From the NCBI RefSeq assembly GCF_002368035.1, contig NZ_AP018223.1, forward strand, positions 753,016 to 817,015: a stretch of 64,000 bases of DNA, given 5' to 3'. The position numbers and the translations under genes were made by a program. Shown piece by piece: positions 1-9,753 of the stretch; position 1 is the stretch's first letter; every line of letters begins with the position of its first letter. The notes under the pieces are model-generated. The model did not search any database. It saw only the letters and a list, made by a program, of their open reading frames with translations, and was not told the origin of the DNA. The stretch comes from Nostoc linckia NIES-25 (lineage in GTDB: Bacteria; Cyanobacteriota; Cyanobacteriia; Cyanobacteriales; Nostocaceae).

Positions 1-3000
1 ATCAGCAATAGCATCATTGCTGGCAATATTGACCCAGGTAATCAAGGAGGTGATGTCTATGGTAACAACTTAAATGGTAATGCTTACAACCTAATTGGCA
101 AAATTGCTGGTAAATTATCCGGGACTTTGGGCACAGGTACAGATATCATTAATCCCAACCCTGGACTTAAACCGCTAGGAAATTATGGTGGTTCTACACA
201 AACTCACGCCCTAAACTCTAACAGTCCTGCCAGAAATGCTGGCAATCCCACTTATAGCGGGGGCTTAACTACCGACCAAAGGGGCACAGGCTTTAACCGT
301 ATTGAAAGCGGCAGACTTGACATTGGAGCATTTGAATATATGCTTCCCAAAGTTAGCTTTGGTGCTGCTACGTACAATACAACAGAAGATAGTGCTGCCA
401 CTATAGTAACTATTCCTGTTACCTTAGATGCTTCTCCTGAAACGGCTGTTACAGTTCCTATTGTTATCAAAAGTAGTAGCACGGCTAGTAATGGCAACGA
501 TTACAGTTTTTCCCCTACTACTATCTCTTTTGCTGCTGGCGCAACAGGCTCAAATTTAACACAGCTAATTTCTTTTACTATTAATCCAGACGATTTACCT
601 GAGAACGCTGAAACAGTTGTACTCAACTTCGGGACGCTAACAGGGGCTGATTTAGGGACAATAACTGAAACTACTCTAAATATTGCTGCTAATGATTCAA
701 TTTTATATACAATATCTAGCGCTATCTCAAATGTAACTGAAGGTAATAGTGGTACTCAAACTGTTACATTCACAGTTACTCGTAGCGGTGGTATTGGGGT
801 GGCTAGTACCATAAATTATGCTTTTAGCGGTGCGGCAAGTTTTGGCAGTGACTATAACAATATTCAAGTTACAAATGGAGGAACTACTCCATCTGGAACT
901 TTAAATTTTGCTGCTGGGGAAAAGACAAAGACAATTACAGTTGATGTTTTGGGTGACAACATATTTGAAACCAATGAAGATATTATTCTTACTCTAAGTA
1001 ATCCAAACCTCACAGCTGCACCGGAAAATTCCACAATTACTAATAGTTCGGCAACAGTAAACATTAACAACGATGATACTCAACCAACTATTAGTATTTC
1101 GGATGTCTTCGTTAATGAAGGTAATACAGGCGCAACAACTAATGCTAATTTTACGATCGCTCTCTCAAATCCTAGTTATCAGTCGGTTACTGTAAATTAC
1201 AACACTAGCGATGGTACTGCTCAAATTGCCGATTCAGATTACAATTCTGGTGTAGGAACGATTACTTTTAATCCTGGTGAAACTAGCAAAGTTATTAGTA
1301 TTGGCGTCATCGGCGATAACAAGTTTGAAACTGACGAAGGATTTTCTGTCAATCTTTTGGGTGCGACAAATGCGACCATTGCAGATAGTTTAGGAGTTGC
1401 TAGCATCATCAATGATGACACTCAACCAGCTATCAGCATTTCAGATGTCTTCTTCAATGAAGGCAATACAGGCACAACAACTAATGCTAACTTTACCGTT
1501 ACTCTCTCCAATCCTAGTTATCAGCAAGTTACTGTCAATTACAACACGAGTGATGGCACTGCTACTGTTGCTGATTCGGATTACAACTCTGCTTCTGGGA
1601 CGATTACTTTTAATCCTGGCGAAACTAGCAAAGTTATTAGTATTGGCATCATTGGCGACAATAAGTTTGAAACTGACGAAACATTTTCTATCAATCTTTT
1701 AGGTGCGACAAATGCGACCATTGCAGATAGTTTACGAGTCGCTACTATCATCAATGATGATACCCAACCAACTATCATCATTGATGATGTTTCAGTTGCT
1801 GAAGGTAATGCAGGCACAACAACTAATGCTAACTTTACTATTAGTATCTCCAATCCTAGTTATCAGCAAGTTACTGTCAATTACAACACGAGTGATGGTA
1901 CTGCTACTGTTGCTGATTCAGATTATAACTCTGGTTTAGGAACGATTATTTTTAATCCTGGTGAAACCAGCAAAGTTATTAGTATTGGCGTCATCGGCGA
2001 TAACCAAACTGAAGGTGACGAGACATTTTCTGTCAATCTTTTAGGCGCAACAAACGCCACCATTGCAGATAGTTTAGGAGTTGGCACTATCATTAATGAT
2101 GACAACCAACCAACTATCAGCATTTCTGATGTCTCAGTTGCTGAAGGTAACGCAGGCACAACAATCAATGCTAACTTTACTATTAATCTCTCCAATTCTA
2201 CTTCCCAGCAAGTTACTGTCAATTACAATATAAGCGATGATACTGCTACTGTTGCTGATTCAGATTACAACTCTGCTTCTGGGACGATTACTTTTAATCC
2301 TGGCGAAACTAGCAAAGTTATTAGTATTGGCGTCATCGGCGATAACACATTTGAAATTGACGAGACATTTTCTGTCAATCTTTTGGGTGCGACAAATGCG
2401 ACAATTGCAGATAGTTTAGGCGTTGGCACTATCATTAATGATGACAACCAACCAACTATCATCATTTCTGATGTTTCAGTTGCTGAAGGTAACGCAGGCA
2501 CAACAACTAATGCTAACTTTACCGTTACTCTCTCCAATGCCAGCTATCAGCCAGTAACTGTAAATTACAACACGAGTGATGGTACTGCTGTTGTTTCTGA
2601 TTCTGATTACAATTCTGCTTCAGGAACGATTACTTTTAATGCTGGTGAAACTAGTAAAACCTTTAGTATTGATGTCATCGGCGATAATAATATTGAAAAC
2701 AACGAAACATTTTCTGTTAATCTTTTGGGTGCGACAAATGCCACCATTGCAGATAATTTAGGAGTTGCTAGCATCATTGATGATGACAACCAAGTAACTG
2801 TCAGCATTTCTGATGTCTTCGTTGCTGAAGGTAACACAGGCACAACAACTAATGCTAACTTTACCGTCACTCTCTCTAATGCCAGCTATCAGTCAGTAAC
2901 TGTAAATTACAACACGAGTGATGGTACTGCTGTTGTTTCTGATTCTGATTACAATTCTGCTTCAGGAATGATTACTTTTAATCCTGGTGAAACTAGTAAA

Positions 3001-3489
3001 ACTCTTAATATCGGTATTATCGGCGATGATAAAGCTGAAACAAACGAGACATTTTTTGTTAATCTATTGAGTGCTACAAACGCTGCGATCGCTGATAGCT
3101 TGGGAGTTGCTACTATCATCAATGATGACCTACCTCCCTCTATCAGTATTGCAGATGTATCGCTTAAAGAAGGCGCCACAGGGATGATAACTAATGCTAA
3201 TTTTGTTGTCACTCTCTCCAGTAAATTTTATCAACCAGTGATTGTAAATTATAGTACAAGTGATGGCACTGCTAAAGTTTCTGACTCCGATTATAATTCT
3301 GGACTGGGGACAACTATTTTTAACCCTGGCGAAACCAGTAAAGTTATTAGTATTGGTGTCAGAGGTGATAGTAAAGTTGAAACCAACGAAACATTTTTTG
3401 TCAATCTCTATGGTGCGGCAAATGCTACGTTTGCTAATCATCAAGGAGTCGGTACTATCATAAATGATGATATTAACGCTTTTTCTTGA
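1..3489 (+). CDS. Choice-of-anchor/Calx-beta repeat surface protein, 5' partial
   Basis: The reading frame is open from base 1, so the N-terminus lies outside the window. The first ~115 residues resemble the end of a parallel beta-helix/choice-of-anchor Q domain, with NLIG, LGNYGGSTQTHAL, SPARNAGN, TDQRGTGFNR and DIGAFEY. Nine Calx-beta domains follow: two divergent ones, then seven near-identical 114-residue units, each starting around ISISDVxVxEGN and ending IINDD. Acidic DxDYN and INDD loops are the expected calcium ligands. The family consists of large secreted or cell-surface proteins used in adhesion or matrix building. The protein ends a few residues after the last repeat, with no recognisable C-terminal anchor. 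Domain calls are secure. The exact role and export signal cannot be seen. Confidence 0.85.
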   Translation: MSNSIIAGNIDPGNQGGDVYGNNLNGNAYNLIGKIAGKLSGTLGTGTDIINPNPGLKPLGNYGGSTQTHALNSNSPARNAGNPTYSGGLTTDQRGTGFNRIESGRLDIGAFEYMLPKVSFGAATYNTTEDSAATIVTIPVTLDASPETAVTVPIVIKSSSTASNGNDYSFSPTTISFAAGATGSNLTQLISFTINPDDLPENAETVVLNFGTLTGADLGTITETTLNIAANDSILYTISSAISNVTEGNSGTQTVTFTVTRSGGIGVASTINYAFSGAASFGSDYNNIQVTNGGTTPSGTLNFAAGEKTKTITVDVLGDNIFETNEDIILTLSNPNLTAAPENSTITNSSATVNINNDDTQPTISISDVFVNEGNTGATTNANFTIALSNPSYQSVTVNYNTSDGTAQIADSDYNSGVGTITFNPGETSKVISIGVIGDNKFETDEGFSVNLLGATNATIADSLGVASIINDDTQPAISISDVFFNEGNTGTTTNANFTVTLSNPSYQQVTVNYNTSDGTATVADSDYNSASGTITFNPGETSKVISIGIIGDNKFETDETFSINLLGATNATIADSLRVATIINDDTQPTIIIDDVSVAEGNAGTTTNANFTISISNPSYQQVTVNYNTSDGTATVADSDYNSGLGTIIFNPGETSKVISIGVIGDNQTEGDETFSVNLLGATNATIADSLGVGTIINDDNQPTISISDVSVAEGNAGTTINANFTINLSNSTSQQVTVNYNISDDTATVADSDYNSASGTITFNPGETSKVISIGVIGDNTFEIDETFSVNLLGATNATIADSLGVGTIINDDNQPTIIISDVSVAEGNAGTTTNANFTVTLSNASYQPVTVNYNTSDGTAVVSDSDYNSASGTITFNAGETSKTFSIDVIGDNNIENNETFSVNLLGATNATIADNLGVASIIDDDNQVTVSISDVFVAEGNTGTTTNANFTVTLSNASYQSVTVNYNTSDGTAVVSDSDYNSASGMITFNPGETSKTLNIGIIGDDKAETNETFFVNLLSATNAAIADSLGVATIINDDLPPSISIADVSLKEGATGMITNANFVVTLSSKFYQPVIVNYSTSDGTAKVSDSDYNSGLGTTIFNPGETSKVISIGVRGDSKVETNETFFVNLYGAANATFANHQGVGTIINDDINAFS
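1081..3474 (+). repeat. Seven tandem 342-bp coding repeats (Calx-beta units)
   Basis: Equivalent codons of the repeat start lie at 1081, 1423, 1765, 2107, 2449, 2791 and 3133, exactly 342 bp apart each time, so no indel separates seven units. Short stretches are identical between copies at DNA level, which suggests recent duplication or gene conversion. Confidence 0.85.
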
Positions 3490-3520
3490 AATCTGGTGTT
3501 GCTGATTTCAAAATATCGGG

Positions 3521-3628
3521 ACTTACGCACTCAGATCCCCCAACCCCCTTAAAAAGGGGGCTTTAGAAATTCCCCCCTTTTTAAGAGGGGCTAGGGGGGA
3601 TCGAGGTTTCAGGCTTCAGTGCGTAAGT
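3521..3628. repeat. MITE-like inverted-repeat element
   Basis: The ends are ACTTACGCACT (3521-3531) and AGTGCGTAAGT (3618-3628), perfect inverted repeats. The interior carries C-rich and G-rich arms around AAAAAGGGGG and CCCCCTTTTTAAG. There is no coding capacity. It lies between the Calx-beta gene and the 3' end of priA, which are convergent, and may also stop transcription. Confidence 0.7.
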
Positions 3629-3676
3629 TCTAAATATAAAAAGCTTATGCACAGAAAGATATTTTCGGGCAATTGA

Positions 3677-6436
3677 CTACATAATATTTAATGGGTCTAC
3701 GTCTATTGTCAAATTAACAGATGAAGGGCAAAGCGATCGCACTTGTTCCCAATCTGGTAATTGCGGCAATTCATCAGCAGCAAATTTAATTAATATTTGC
3801 CAGCGATAACGATTCGCAACTCGTAAAATACCTGCTGGTGCTGGCCCTAATATCTCTAATTCTTCATTATCACTTAAAGCTGTAGCGATGATTTGGGCTG
3901 TATTCTGCACTTGAATGGGATCGAGACTACTCAAGCGCAACAAAATTAACCTTCCGTAGGGGGGATAATTAAGGTCTTGGCGCTGTTCTAATTCTGCCTG
4001 AGAAAAGGACTGATAATCGTGCGATCGCACTGCTTGAATTACTGGATGTTCTGAGGTATAAGTTTGTACGATAACTCTCCCTGGATCTTCGCCTCTCCCA
4101 GCACGTCCCGCGACTTGAGTCAAGGTTTGAAATGCCCGTTCGCTGGCGCGATAATCTGATAAATTCAGCAAACCGTCAGCGGCGACGACACCCACAAGTG
4201 TCACCTGCGGTAAATCCAAACCTTTGGTGAGCATTTGCGTACCTACTAATAAATCTGCTTCGCCATTGGCAAACTGCGTAAGTAAGGTACGGTGTGCGCC
4301 TTTGTTGCGGGTGGTATCGCTATCAAACCGAATTAAGCTCAATTGCGGGAACTGTCGCGCTAGTTCCTGGGTGACTTTCTGAGTACCGCTACCGAAAAAT
4401 TTCAGGTAAGGGGAACTGCAATCTGGGCAGAATTTGGGATGCGATCGCGTATAGTTACAGTAATGACACCGCAATAATTCCGGCGCTCCCTCTTCGGTGT
4501 GGTGATATGCCAGGGACACATCACAGTAGGGACATTCCAGCACATAGCCACAACTGCGGCAAGATACAAAAGTACTGTGTCCCCGGCGATGGATAAATAA
4601 AATTCCTTGCTGCTGTCTTTCTTTTAGCTGTTGCAAAGCTTCTTGCAAGGATCTACTGAATATAGAGCGATTTCCATGCTGCAATTCTTCGCGCATATCC
4701 ACTATTTCCACTGGCGGTAGCGGGCGGGAGTTGATGCGTTGGGGGAGGGACAGGTAGTAGGAGGACGCGGGGAGGGGGGGACGCGGGGACGCGGAGAGTG
4801 TTTGTGAGAAATTCTCTGTATCTTCGTGTCCCTCTTTCCCCGCGTCCCCGCGTCTCTCTGTCCCCGCGTCTTCTTCCTTCACACTCAACCAACTTTCCAA
4901 GGAAGGCGTAGCAGAACCTAAAACTAGGGGGCAATTTTCTAATTCGGCTCGCCATTGGGCGACGGTGCGGGCGTGATAGGTGGGGATCGGTGAGTCTTGC
5001 TTGAAGCTGCTGTCGTGTTCTTCGTCTAAGATTATTAAACCCAAGTTGGGTAAAGGAGCGAAAATGGCGCTGCGGGTGCCAATGACAACTTGGGATTCTC
5101 CTGTGAGCATTTGTCGCCAGGTGTCGTAACGTTCGCCGTCTGAGAGGGCGCTGTGATATACACTAACTTTATTTCCAAAACGGGCGCGAAAACGGTCGGT
5201 TAGTTGGGGTGTGAGTCCAATTTCTGGGACTAAAACCAGGGCAGATTTGCCGACTTGGAGTAGAGGGGCGATCGCTTGCAAATATACTTCGGTTTTTCCA
5301 GAACCTGTTACGCCGTGCAACAAAACTTGAGCATATCCATTTAATGTCTGAATTGTTTCTAAGGCATTAGCTTGAGCTGCATTTAATGTCTTTGGTCGGT
5401 CTTGAGCTAATGCTGGGCTTTGTTCTGTTCGCAATACTTCCCGTTCTTCAACGACGATGTAACCCTTTTGTGCTAAGGTTTTCACGATAGAGGAACTGGC
5501 ATTGCAAATTTGCAATAATTCACTTTGCCACAACTCTCCACCACGACGCCGCAACACTTCCAATATTTCTCGTTGGCGAGTTGTTAAGTCAGGTTCAAAT
5601 GTACTCGCCACTAGCGTCACTGCTTTTTCAAATTTCGGTTTAGTCAGTTGGGGCGGTTCTAAATAACTTTCTACTAAACCTCGTCGCAACAGTTCGCGTA
5701 CCCCTTGGTAAGCTCGTGGGACTTGATTGTGTAAATACCGAAAGCTATAGTCACCATCTGATTGTTGCTGTAGGAGTTGTAAAATTTTATGAGCATCTTT
5801 ATTGTTGACTTTGGTTACTAAACTTTGAAAGTTTAATAAAGCCAAAATTTTAATCAAATAATCATTTTCGATTGTATTAAGTAAATAAAACCTAATTAGG
5901 GAAGAATAAGGTTGACGAACAACACGCATCAAAGGTGTATCTAATAAAGCATTAATATTAGTGTTAGTAGATACTGCTGCCCCAGCTACAGTTAAGCGGA
6001 TGCGACGTTGCGATCGCCCCAATAATCCTGGCGGTAGTGCTGTACGTATTACCTGAATTATTTGTGTGTAGTAATACTGTGATACTCGTTCCATCAGAGT
6101 CCAGTAACTATCGCGGAAAAAATTCTTTTGAATAACATCTTCCACATCGCGAATTTTTTCTAGCGGTAAATCTGCTGGAAGTTTTGCCACCAATCTAATG
6201 GCTACTCCTGTGAGATGTTGTGCGCCAAATGGTACATTCAAAATATCTCCAGGTTTTACTTCTAACCCAGTTGGCAGTCGATACAGGTAAAGATTTGGCC
6301 CTTTTTCTACTTCTGTTGAAGTTCCTGGACAGTCTACCAGTACTTCAACCCAACGATTAAGAATTGCACCTGCCTGATAAGATTCCCCTGGTTCTGCTAC
6401 CACTAAAGGAGATAAATTTAGGTCATTAATATACAT
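3677..6436 (-). CDS. priA: Primosomal protein N' (replication restart helicase PriA)
   Basis: PriA is a 3'-to-5' superfamily 2 DNA helicase that recognises stalled forks and reloads the replicative helicase. The 919-residue protein has an N-terminal DNA-binding region, Walker A GVTGSGKTEVYLQA, the DEEH box in LDEEHDSSFKQ, a zinc-binding region with paired cysteines (CRSCGYVLECPYC, CHYCNYTRSHPKFCPDC), and C-terminal helicase motifs such as VGTQMLTKGLD and QVAGRAGR. It is longer than most PriA proteins. Part of the excess is a low-complexity, charged segment at about residues 519-562, between the SATPSLESW motif and LPQRINSRPLPPVE, encoded by repetitive DNA at 4740-4875. The start MYINDLNLSP is the first in-frame Met. 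The gene is transcribed alone and away from the sigma factor. Confidence 0.95.
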   Translation of the reverse strand: MYINDLNLSPLVVAEPGESYQAGAILNRWVEVLVDCPGTSTEVEKGPNLYLYRLPTGLEVKPGDILNVPFGAQHLTGVAIRLVAKLPADLPLEKIRDVEDVIQKNFFRDSYWTLMERVSQYYYTQIIQVIRTALPPGLLGRSQRRIRLTVAGAAVSTNTNINALLDTPLMRVVRQPYSSLIRFYLLNTIENDYLIKILALLNFQSLVTKVNNKDAHKILQLLQQQSDGDYSFRYLHNQVPRAYQGVRELLRRGLVESYLEPPQLTKPKFEKAVTLVASTFEPDLTTRQREILEVLRRRGGELWQSELLQICNASSSIVKTLAQKGYIVVEEREVLRTEQSPALAQDRPKTLNAAQANALETIQTLNGYAQVLLHGVTGSGKTEVYLQAIAPLLQVGKSALVLVPEIGLTPQLTDRFRARFGNKVSVYHSALSDGERYDTWRQMLTGESQVVIGTRSAIFAPLPNLGLIILDEEHDSSFKQDSPIPTYHARTVAQWRAELENCPLVLGSATPSLESWLSVKEEDAGTERRGDAGKEGHEDTENFSQTLSASPRPPLPASSYYLSLPQRINSRPLPPVEIVDMREELQHGNRSIFSRSLQEALQQLKERQQQGILFIHRRGHSTFVSCRSCGYVLECPYCDVSLAYHHTEEGAPELLRCHYCNYTRSHPKFCPDCSSPYLKFFGSGTQKVTQELARQFPQLSLIRFDSDTTRNKGAHRTLLTQFANGEADLLVGTQMLTKGLDLPQVTLVGVVAADGLLNLSDYRASERAFQTLTQVAGRAGRGEDPGRVIVQTYTSEHPVIQAVRSHDYQSFSQAELEQRQDLNYPPYGRLILLRLSSLDPIQVQNTAQIIATALSDNEELEILGPAPAGILRVANRYRWQILIKFAADELPQLPDWEQVRSLCPSSVNLTIDVDPLNIM
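4740..4875. repeat. GGGGACGCGG-type repeat inserted in frame in priA
   Basis: Several copies of GGGGACGCGG on one side and CCCCGCGTC on the other flank a short unique centre, forming an imperfect inverted repeat. It is translated as a charged linker between helicase motifs of PriA without breaking the frame. The composition is much more GC-rich than the surrounding gene. Confidence 0.75.
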
Positions 6437-7220
6437 AGTTGCTGACTTAATAGTTAGATATTTTACTCACCTAGCTGCTGCTAACTCAAATTTAGTTTTT
6501 GGTTTCTTAAACATAAATGGTATTTCTCAATACTGTTATTCTTCATAATACTTGATAAGTTTCCTCTTATGTAATCTACTAGACAAATTCGTATCAACTT
6601 TACATGCAATAAATATTTGGGGTTCTCTATACAAATAAAAGCATTTTGCCTATTGCTGTAAAAGTGGCTCTATCTACTAAATAGGGAGTAGTCTTTTTCC
6701 GCCTATTGATAGATATTCAACCCTTTGTGCTTATGAGATGCTTTTATACAAATAAGAATATCCCGAATTTAAGCTGCCATCATTGTAATTTGTATTATCA
6801 GGGTAACTTGCGATCGGGAATGCATAACCCCAACACCAGGTTTTCGTTTTATCCAGTGGCTTCCGCTACCTAAACATTAAAAATATTTAGAAAGATATAT
6901 GAAGATTTAAGAAATCTGGATAATTAGCTGAGACTTTTATATTTGTTTAAATTGAGAAACTTTGAGGGGGTTTGACAGATTTGGTAATTAAGAAAAAAAT
7001 GAAGAATATATATGTTGTCAACCTGAAAAGTAAGTTTTGTTGGGTGCGAAGGCCAGTTACGTTATAGCTTGTATCTAACTGTAACCCTTAGTTAGTAGGT
7101 ACACGGCAATTTTTATTCCTCAAGAGAAATTAGCATAAGCTTGTATTTGGCTATATAAACGGGTGCATTCGTCCCTTAGGGAAAACTACCAAGCCTCAAA
7201 CGAGTAGCTGTAAGTAAATT
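6437..7220. other. Divergent intergenic region, priA / sigma factor
   Basis: This is 784 bp with no reading frame that looks coding. It must hold the promoters of both divergent genes. A TTGACA hexamer lies at 6972-6977 and a TATATAA stretch near 7151, but neither has a convincing partner at normal spacing. No RNA gene was recognised. Confidence 0.5.
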
Positions 7221-8393
7221 ATGTACCAAACAAAGCAACAATCCCTAAAGGAAACTATGAATATTGTTGAATTGGGAAAAATGGAAATACTGGAGAATAC
7301 TGCTGATAGTGAAGAACTATTGCTGGAGAATTTAGATGCAGTAGTTGATGAAGAGTCTCCAATTTTAGTAGAAAATCTGGAATCGGAGGAACGAGATGGA
7401 GATGAGATGGCTGCGGCTCGTCCTTCGGGATATAATAAGACCGAACATGATGATGCTGTAGGCGCATTTTTTAAGGAAATGGCGCGTTATCCGCTGCTAA
7501 AGCCAGATGAAGAAGTGGAGTTAGCGCGGCGAGTTAGGTTTATTGAAGAAATTAGGGAATTACAAGCTAATTTGCAGATAAAACTGGGGTATGAACCTAG
7601 CAAATTAGAAGTGGCTTCTGAGCTAGAAATGACGGAAAAGCAATTAGAAAGTCGCTTGTATCAAGGTAGGGTAGCGAAACGTAAAATGATTCGCTCAAAT
7701 CTGAGATTGGTAGTTTCTATTGCGAAGCGATATTTGAATCGGGGAGTGCCTTTTCTGGATTTGATTCAGGAAGGAGCAATGGGTTTAAATCGCGCTACAG
7801 AAAAATTCGATCCAGATAAGGGATATAAGTTTTCTACCTATGCCTATTGGTGGATTAGACAAGCGATTACTAGAGCGATCGCTAATGATGCGCGAACCAT
7901 CCGGCTACCAATTCATATTGTTGAAAAACTTAATAAACTCAAAAAAGCACAACGAGAACTCAAGCAAAAACTCTCTCGAAATCCTTCCGAAGCGGAAATG
8001 GCCCAAGCGTTGGAAATTAGCGTCCAACAACTACGCCAGCTGCAACAATTACGCCGTCAAGCACTTTCTTTAAATCACCGTGTTGGTAAAGAAGAAGACA
8101 CGGAGTTAATGGATTTATTAGAAGATGAAGATAACCTGTCTCCAGAAGCAAAAATGAACGAAAACATGATGCGTCAGGAGATTTGGGAAGTCTTGGGTGA
8201 CGTGTTGACTCCACGAGAGAAAGATGTTATTTCTTTGCGCTATGGTTTGACAACTAGCGAACCTTGTACTTTGGAAGAAGTTGGCAATATGTTCAATCTT
8301 TCGCGCGAGCGAGTGCGACAAATTCAAAGTAAAGCTATGCGAAAATTGCGGCGTCCTCACATAGCCAAACGCTTAAAAGGTTGGTTGATCTAA
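7221..8393 (+). CDS. Group 2 RNA polymerase sigma factor (SigA/RpoD family)
   Basis: This is a non-essential-type sigma-70 factor that redirects RNA polymerase in response to stress or nutrients. An acidic, variable N-terminus (residues 1-70) precedes region 1.2 (DAVGAFFKEMARYPLL), region 2 with SNLRLVVSIAKRYLNRG and the 2.4 helix YKFSTYAYWWIRQAITRA, region 3, and region 4 with a helix-turn-helix in TLEEVGNMFNLSRERVRQIQ. At 390 residues, with no long region 1.1 spacer, it fits the cyanobacterial SigB/SigD/SigE group rather than the housekeeping SigA. I cannot decide which paralogue it is. ATG 7221 is used. An in-frame ATG at 7257 follows a better ribosome-binding site (AAAGGA) and would shorten the protein by 12 residues. 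Confidence 0.9.
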   Translation: MYQTKQQSLKETMNIVELGKMEILENTADSEELLLENLDAVVDEESPILVENLESEERDGDEMAAARPSGYNKTEHDDAVGAFFKEMARYPLLKPDEEVELARRVRFIEEIRELQANLQIKLGYEPSKLEVASELEMTEKQLESRLYQGRVAKRKMIRSNLRLVVSIAKRYLNRGVPFLDLIQEGAMGLNRATEKFDPDKGYKFSTYAYWWIRQAITRAIANDARTIRLPIHIVEKLNKLKKAQRELKQKLSRNPSEAEMAQALEISVQQLRQLQQLRRQALSLNHRVGKEEDTELMDLLEDEDNLSPEAKMNENMMRQEIWEVLGDVLTPREKDVISLRYGLTTSEPCTLEEVGNMFNLSRERVRQIQSKAMRKLRRPHIAKRLKGWLI

Positions 8394-8633
8394 ATATTTA
8401 ACTCGGCAATCAAGACCTAATACCAAATTAGGATATATAAAGATTCTTGGAAAAGCCTTTACTACAGGCTTGAAATCCAAAATCTAAAATCCCAAATTGG
8501 TATGATACCTGACCTCATTATCTCTGATAACGAAACATTTATTGATGGGGGCGATCGCCAACTACAAAAACCGGGTGTTTTGTACCTTTTTTCAGTTTTG
8601 GTTTAGTCATCGATCGCAAAAATTGCACAGTTA

Positions 8634-8668
8634 ACTATAGACTATGGACTATGGACTATAGACTATAA
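8634..8668. repeat. Heptamer tandem repeat (ACTATGG family), five copies
   Basis: Five 7-bp units read ACTATAG, ACTATGG, ACTATGG, ACTATAG, ACTATAA. They end four bases before the start codon of the acetyltransferase gene, where a ribosome-binding site would normally be. Such heptamer arrays are characteristic of heterocystous cyanobacteria. Confidence 0.8.
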
Positions 8669-8672
8669 ACTC

Positions 8673-9164
8673 ATGACTTCGAGTAGCAATTTGATTGTGC
8701 GTTTTGCCGAGCCAGCTGATTACAGCGTACTGTTTAAATTAATTGAAGGGCTTGCGGAGTACGAAAAGTTATCTCATGCAGTCACTGGCAATGCTCTTGC
8801 ACTCAAAGAACATTTATTTGGTTCGCACAGATATATAGAAGCAATATTAGCAGAATCTGACGGTCAAGCCGTTGGTTTCGCCCTATTTTTTCATAATTAT
8901 TCAACTTTTTTAACCAAGCCAGGAATATATCTAGAAGACTTATTTGTTTTACCAGAATATCGTCGGCAAGGTATTGGTAAAGCTATCCTAACTAAAGTAG
9001 CTCAGATAGCCGTAGAACGTAATTGTGGACGGTTAGAATGGAGTGTGTTGGATTGGAATGAATCAGCCCAAGCCTTTTATCGTAGCATGGGAGCTTCGAT
9101 ATTAGATGATTGGCGAATTTGTCGCGTTACAGAAAATGCACTCAATAAGTTAGGGGCTGTGTAA
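8673..9164 (+). CDS. GNAT family N-acetyltransferase
   Basis: The 163-residue single-domain protein has the GNAT fold. The acetyl-CoA-binding loop is visible as RRQGIGKAIL after the beta-4 strand IYLEDLFVLPEY, and the later LEWSVLDWNESAQAFYRSMGA matches the end of the domain. The length and the EDLFV/WNESAQAFY features resemble the diamine (spermidine/spermine-type) acetyltransferase branch, but the substrate cannot be set from sequence alone. The start is the ATG immediately after a heptamer array, with no clear ribosome-binding site. The gene stands alone, with a 178-bp gap to xisH. Confidence 0.85.
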   Translation: MTSSSNLIVRFAEPADYSVLFKLIEGLAEYEKLSHAVTGNALALKEHLFGSHRYIEAILAESDGQAVGFALFFHNYSTFLTKPGIYLEDLFVLPEYRRQGIGKAILTKVAQIAVERNCGRLEWSVLDWNESAQAFYRSMGASILDDWRICRVTENALNKLGAV

Positions 9165-9342
9165 TAATTCAACAGACGAGTTCGTTTGCTCTTGGTAATC
9201 GCAAAGCCATTGTCAAGGGTGAACCAAACTTAAGAACGGCATGTTAAACGGAGCGAGATGTTAAAAAAATTATAAAAACATTGATTAGCTAATATTTATT
9301 ATTTACTTTTAACCAGCTTAATTTTTAGTATAGTAAAATTCT

Positions 9343-9753
9343 ATGTCAAAAGATAGATTTCATAATGTTGTCAGAAATGCTTTAGAAAAAGACGGCTGGA
9401 AAATTACTGCCGATCCTTATGAAATCAATGTCGATGATGTAGATTTTGAGATTGATTTGGCAGCAGAGCAACTTTTAGGAGCAGAGCGAGAAGGACAAAA
9501 AATAGCAGTAGAAATTAAAAGTTTTATCAGTCCGTCGAATGTTTCAGAATTTCATACAGCCTTGGGACAGTTTTTAAACTATCGAGATGCATTAGATAAA
9601 ATTGAACCAGATCGTCAACTTTATTTAGCTGTTCGGTTACCGATTTTTCAAACTTTTTTTCAACGTAAATTTATTACATCGGCAATTGCTAAATATCAAT
9701 TACGATTGATGATTTATGACGTACAAGAGGAGGTTATTAGTCAATGGCTATAG
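9343..9753 (+). CDS. xisH: XisH family protein (fdxN element excision controlling factor)
   Basis: The 136-residue protein matches the XisH family from start to end. It has a restriction-endonuclease-like core with residues FEIDLAAEQLLGAEREGQKIAVEIKSF, giving the D...E-x-K arrangement of PD-(D/E)XK nucleases. In Anabaena, XisH and XisI control excision of the fdxN element during heterocyst development, but most cyanobacterial copies are not next to such an element. No fdxN gene or recombinase is visible here, so the role of this copy is open. Its stop overlaps the start of xisI by 10 bp, which suggests translational coupling. Confidence 0.9.
   Translation: MSKDRFHNVVRNALEKDGWKITADPYEINVDDVDFEIDLAAEQLLGAEREGQKIAVEIKSFISPSNVSEFHTALGQFLNYRDALDKIEPDRQLYLAVRLPIFQTFFQRKFITSAIAKYQLRLMIYDVQEEVISQWL

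Noticed and set aside
252..3463. Many 60-104-residue frames on both strands across the Calx-beta gene
   Set aside because: They are shadows of the 342-bp repeats in other frames, highly repetitive Leu/Ser/Val-rich sequences without start signals.
4653..4955. 100-residue minus-strand frame within priA
   Set aside because: It overlaps the real priA frame and is generated by the GC-rich repeat.
7071..7085. NtcA-like site (GTA-N8-TAA) upstream of the sigma factor
   Set aside because: The consensus is GTA-N8-TAC. One half is imperfect and no -10 box sits at the expected distance.
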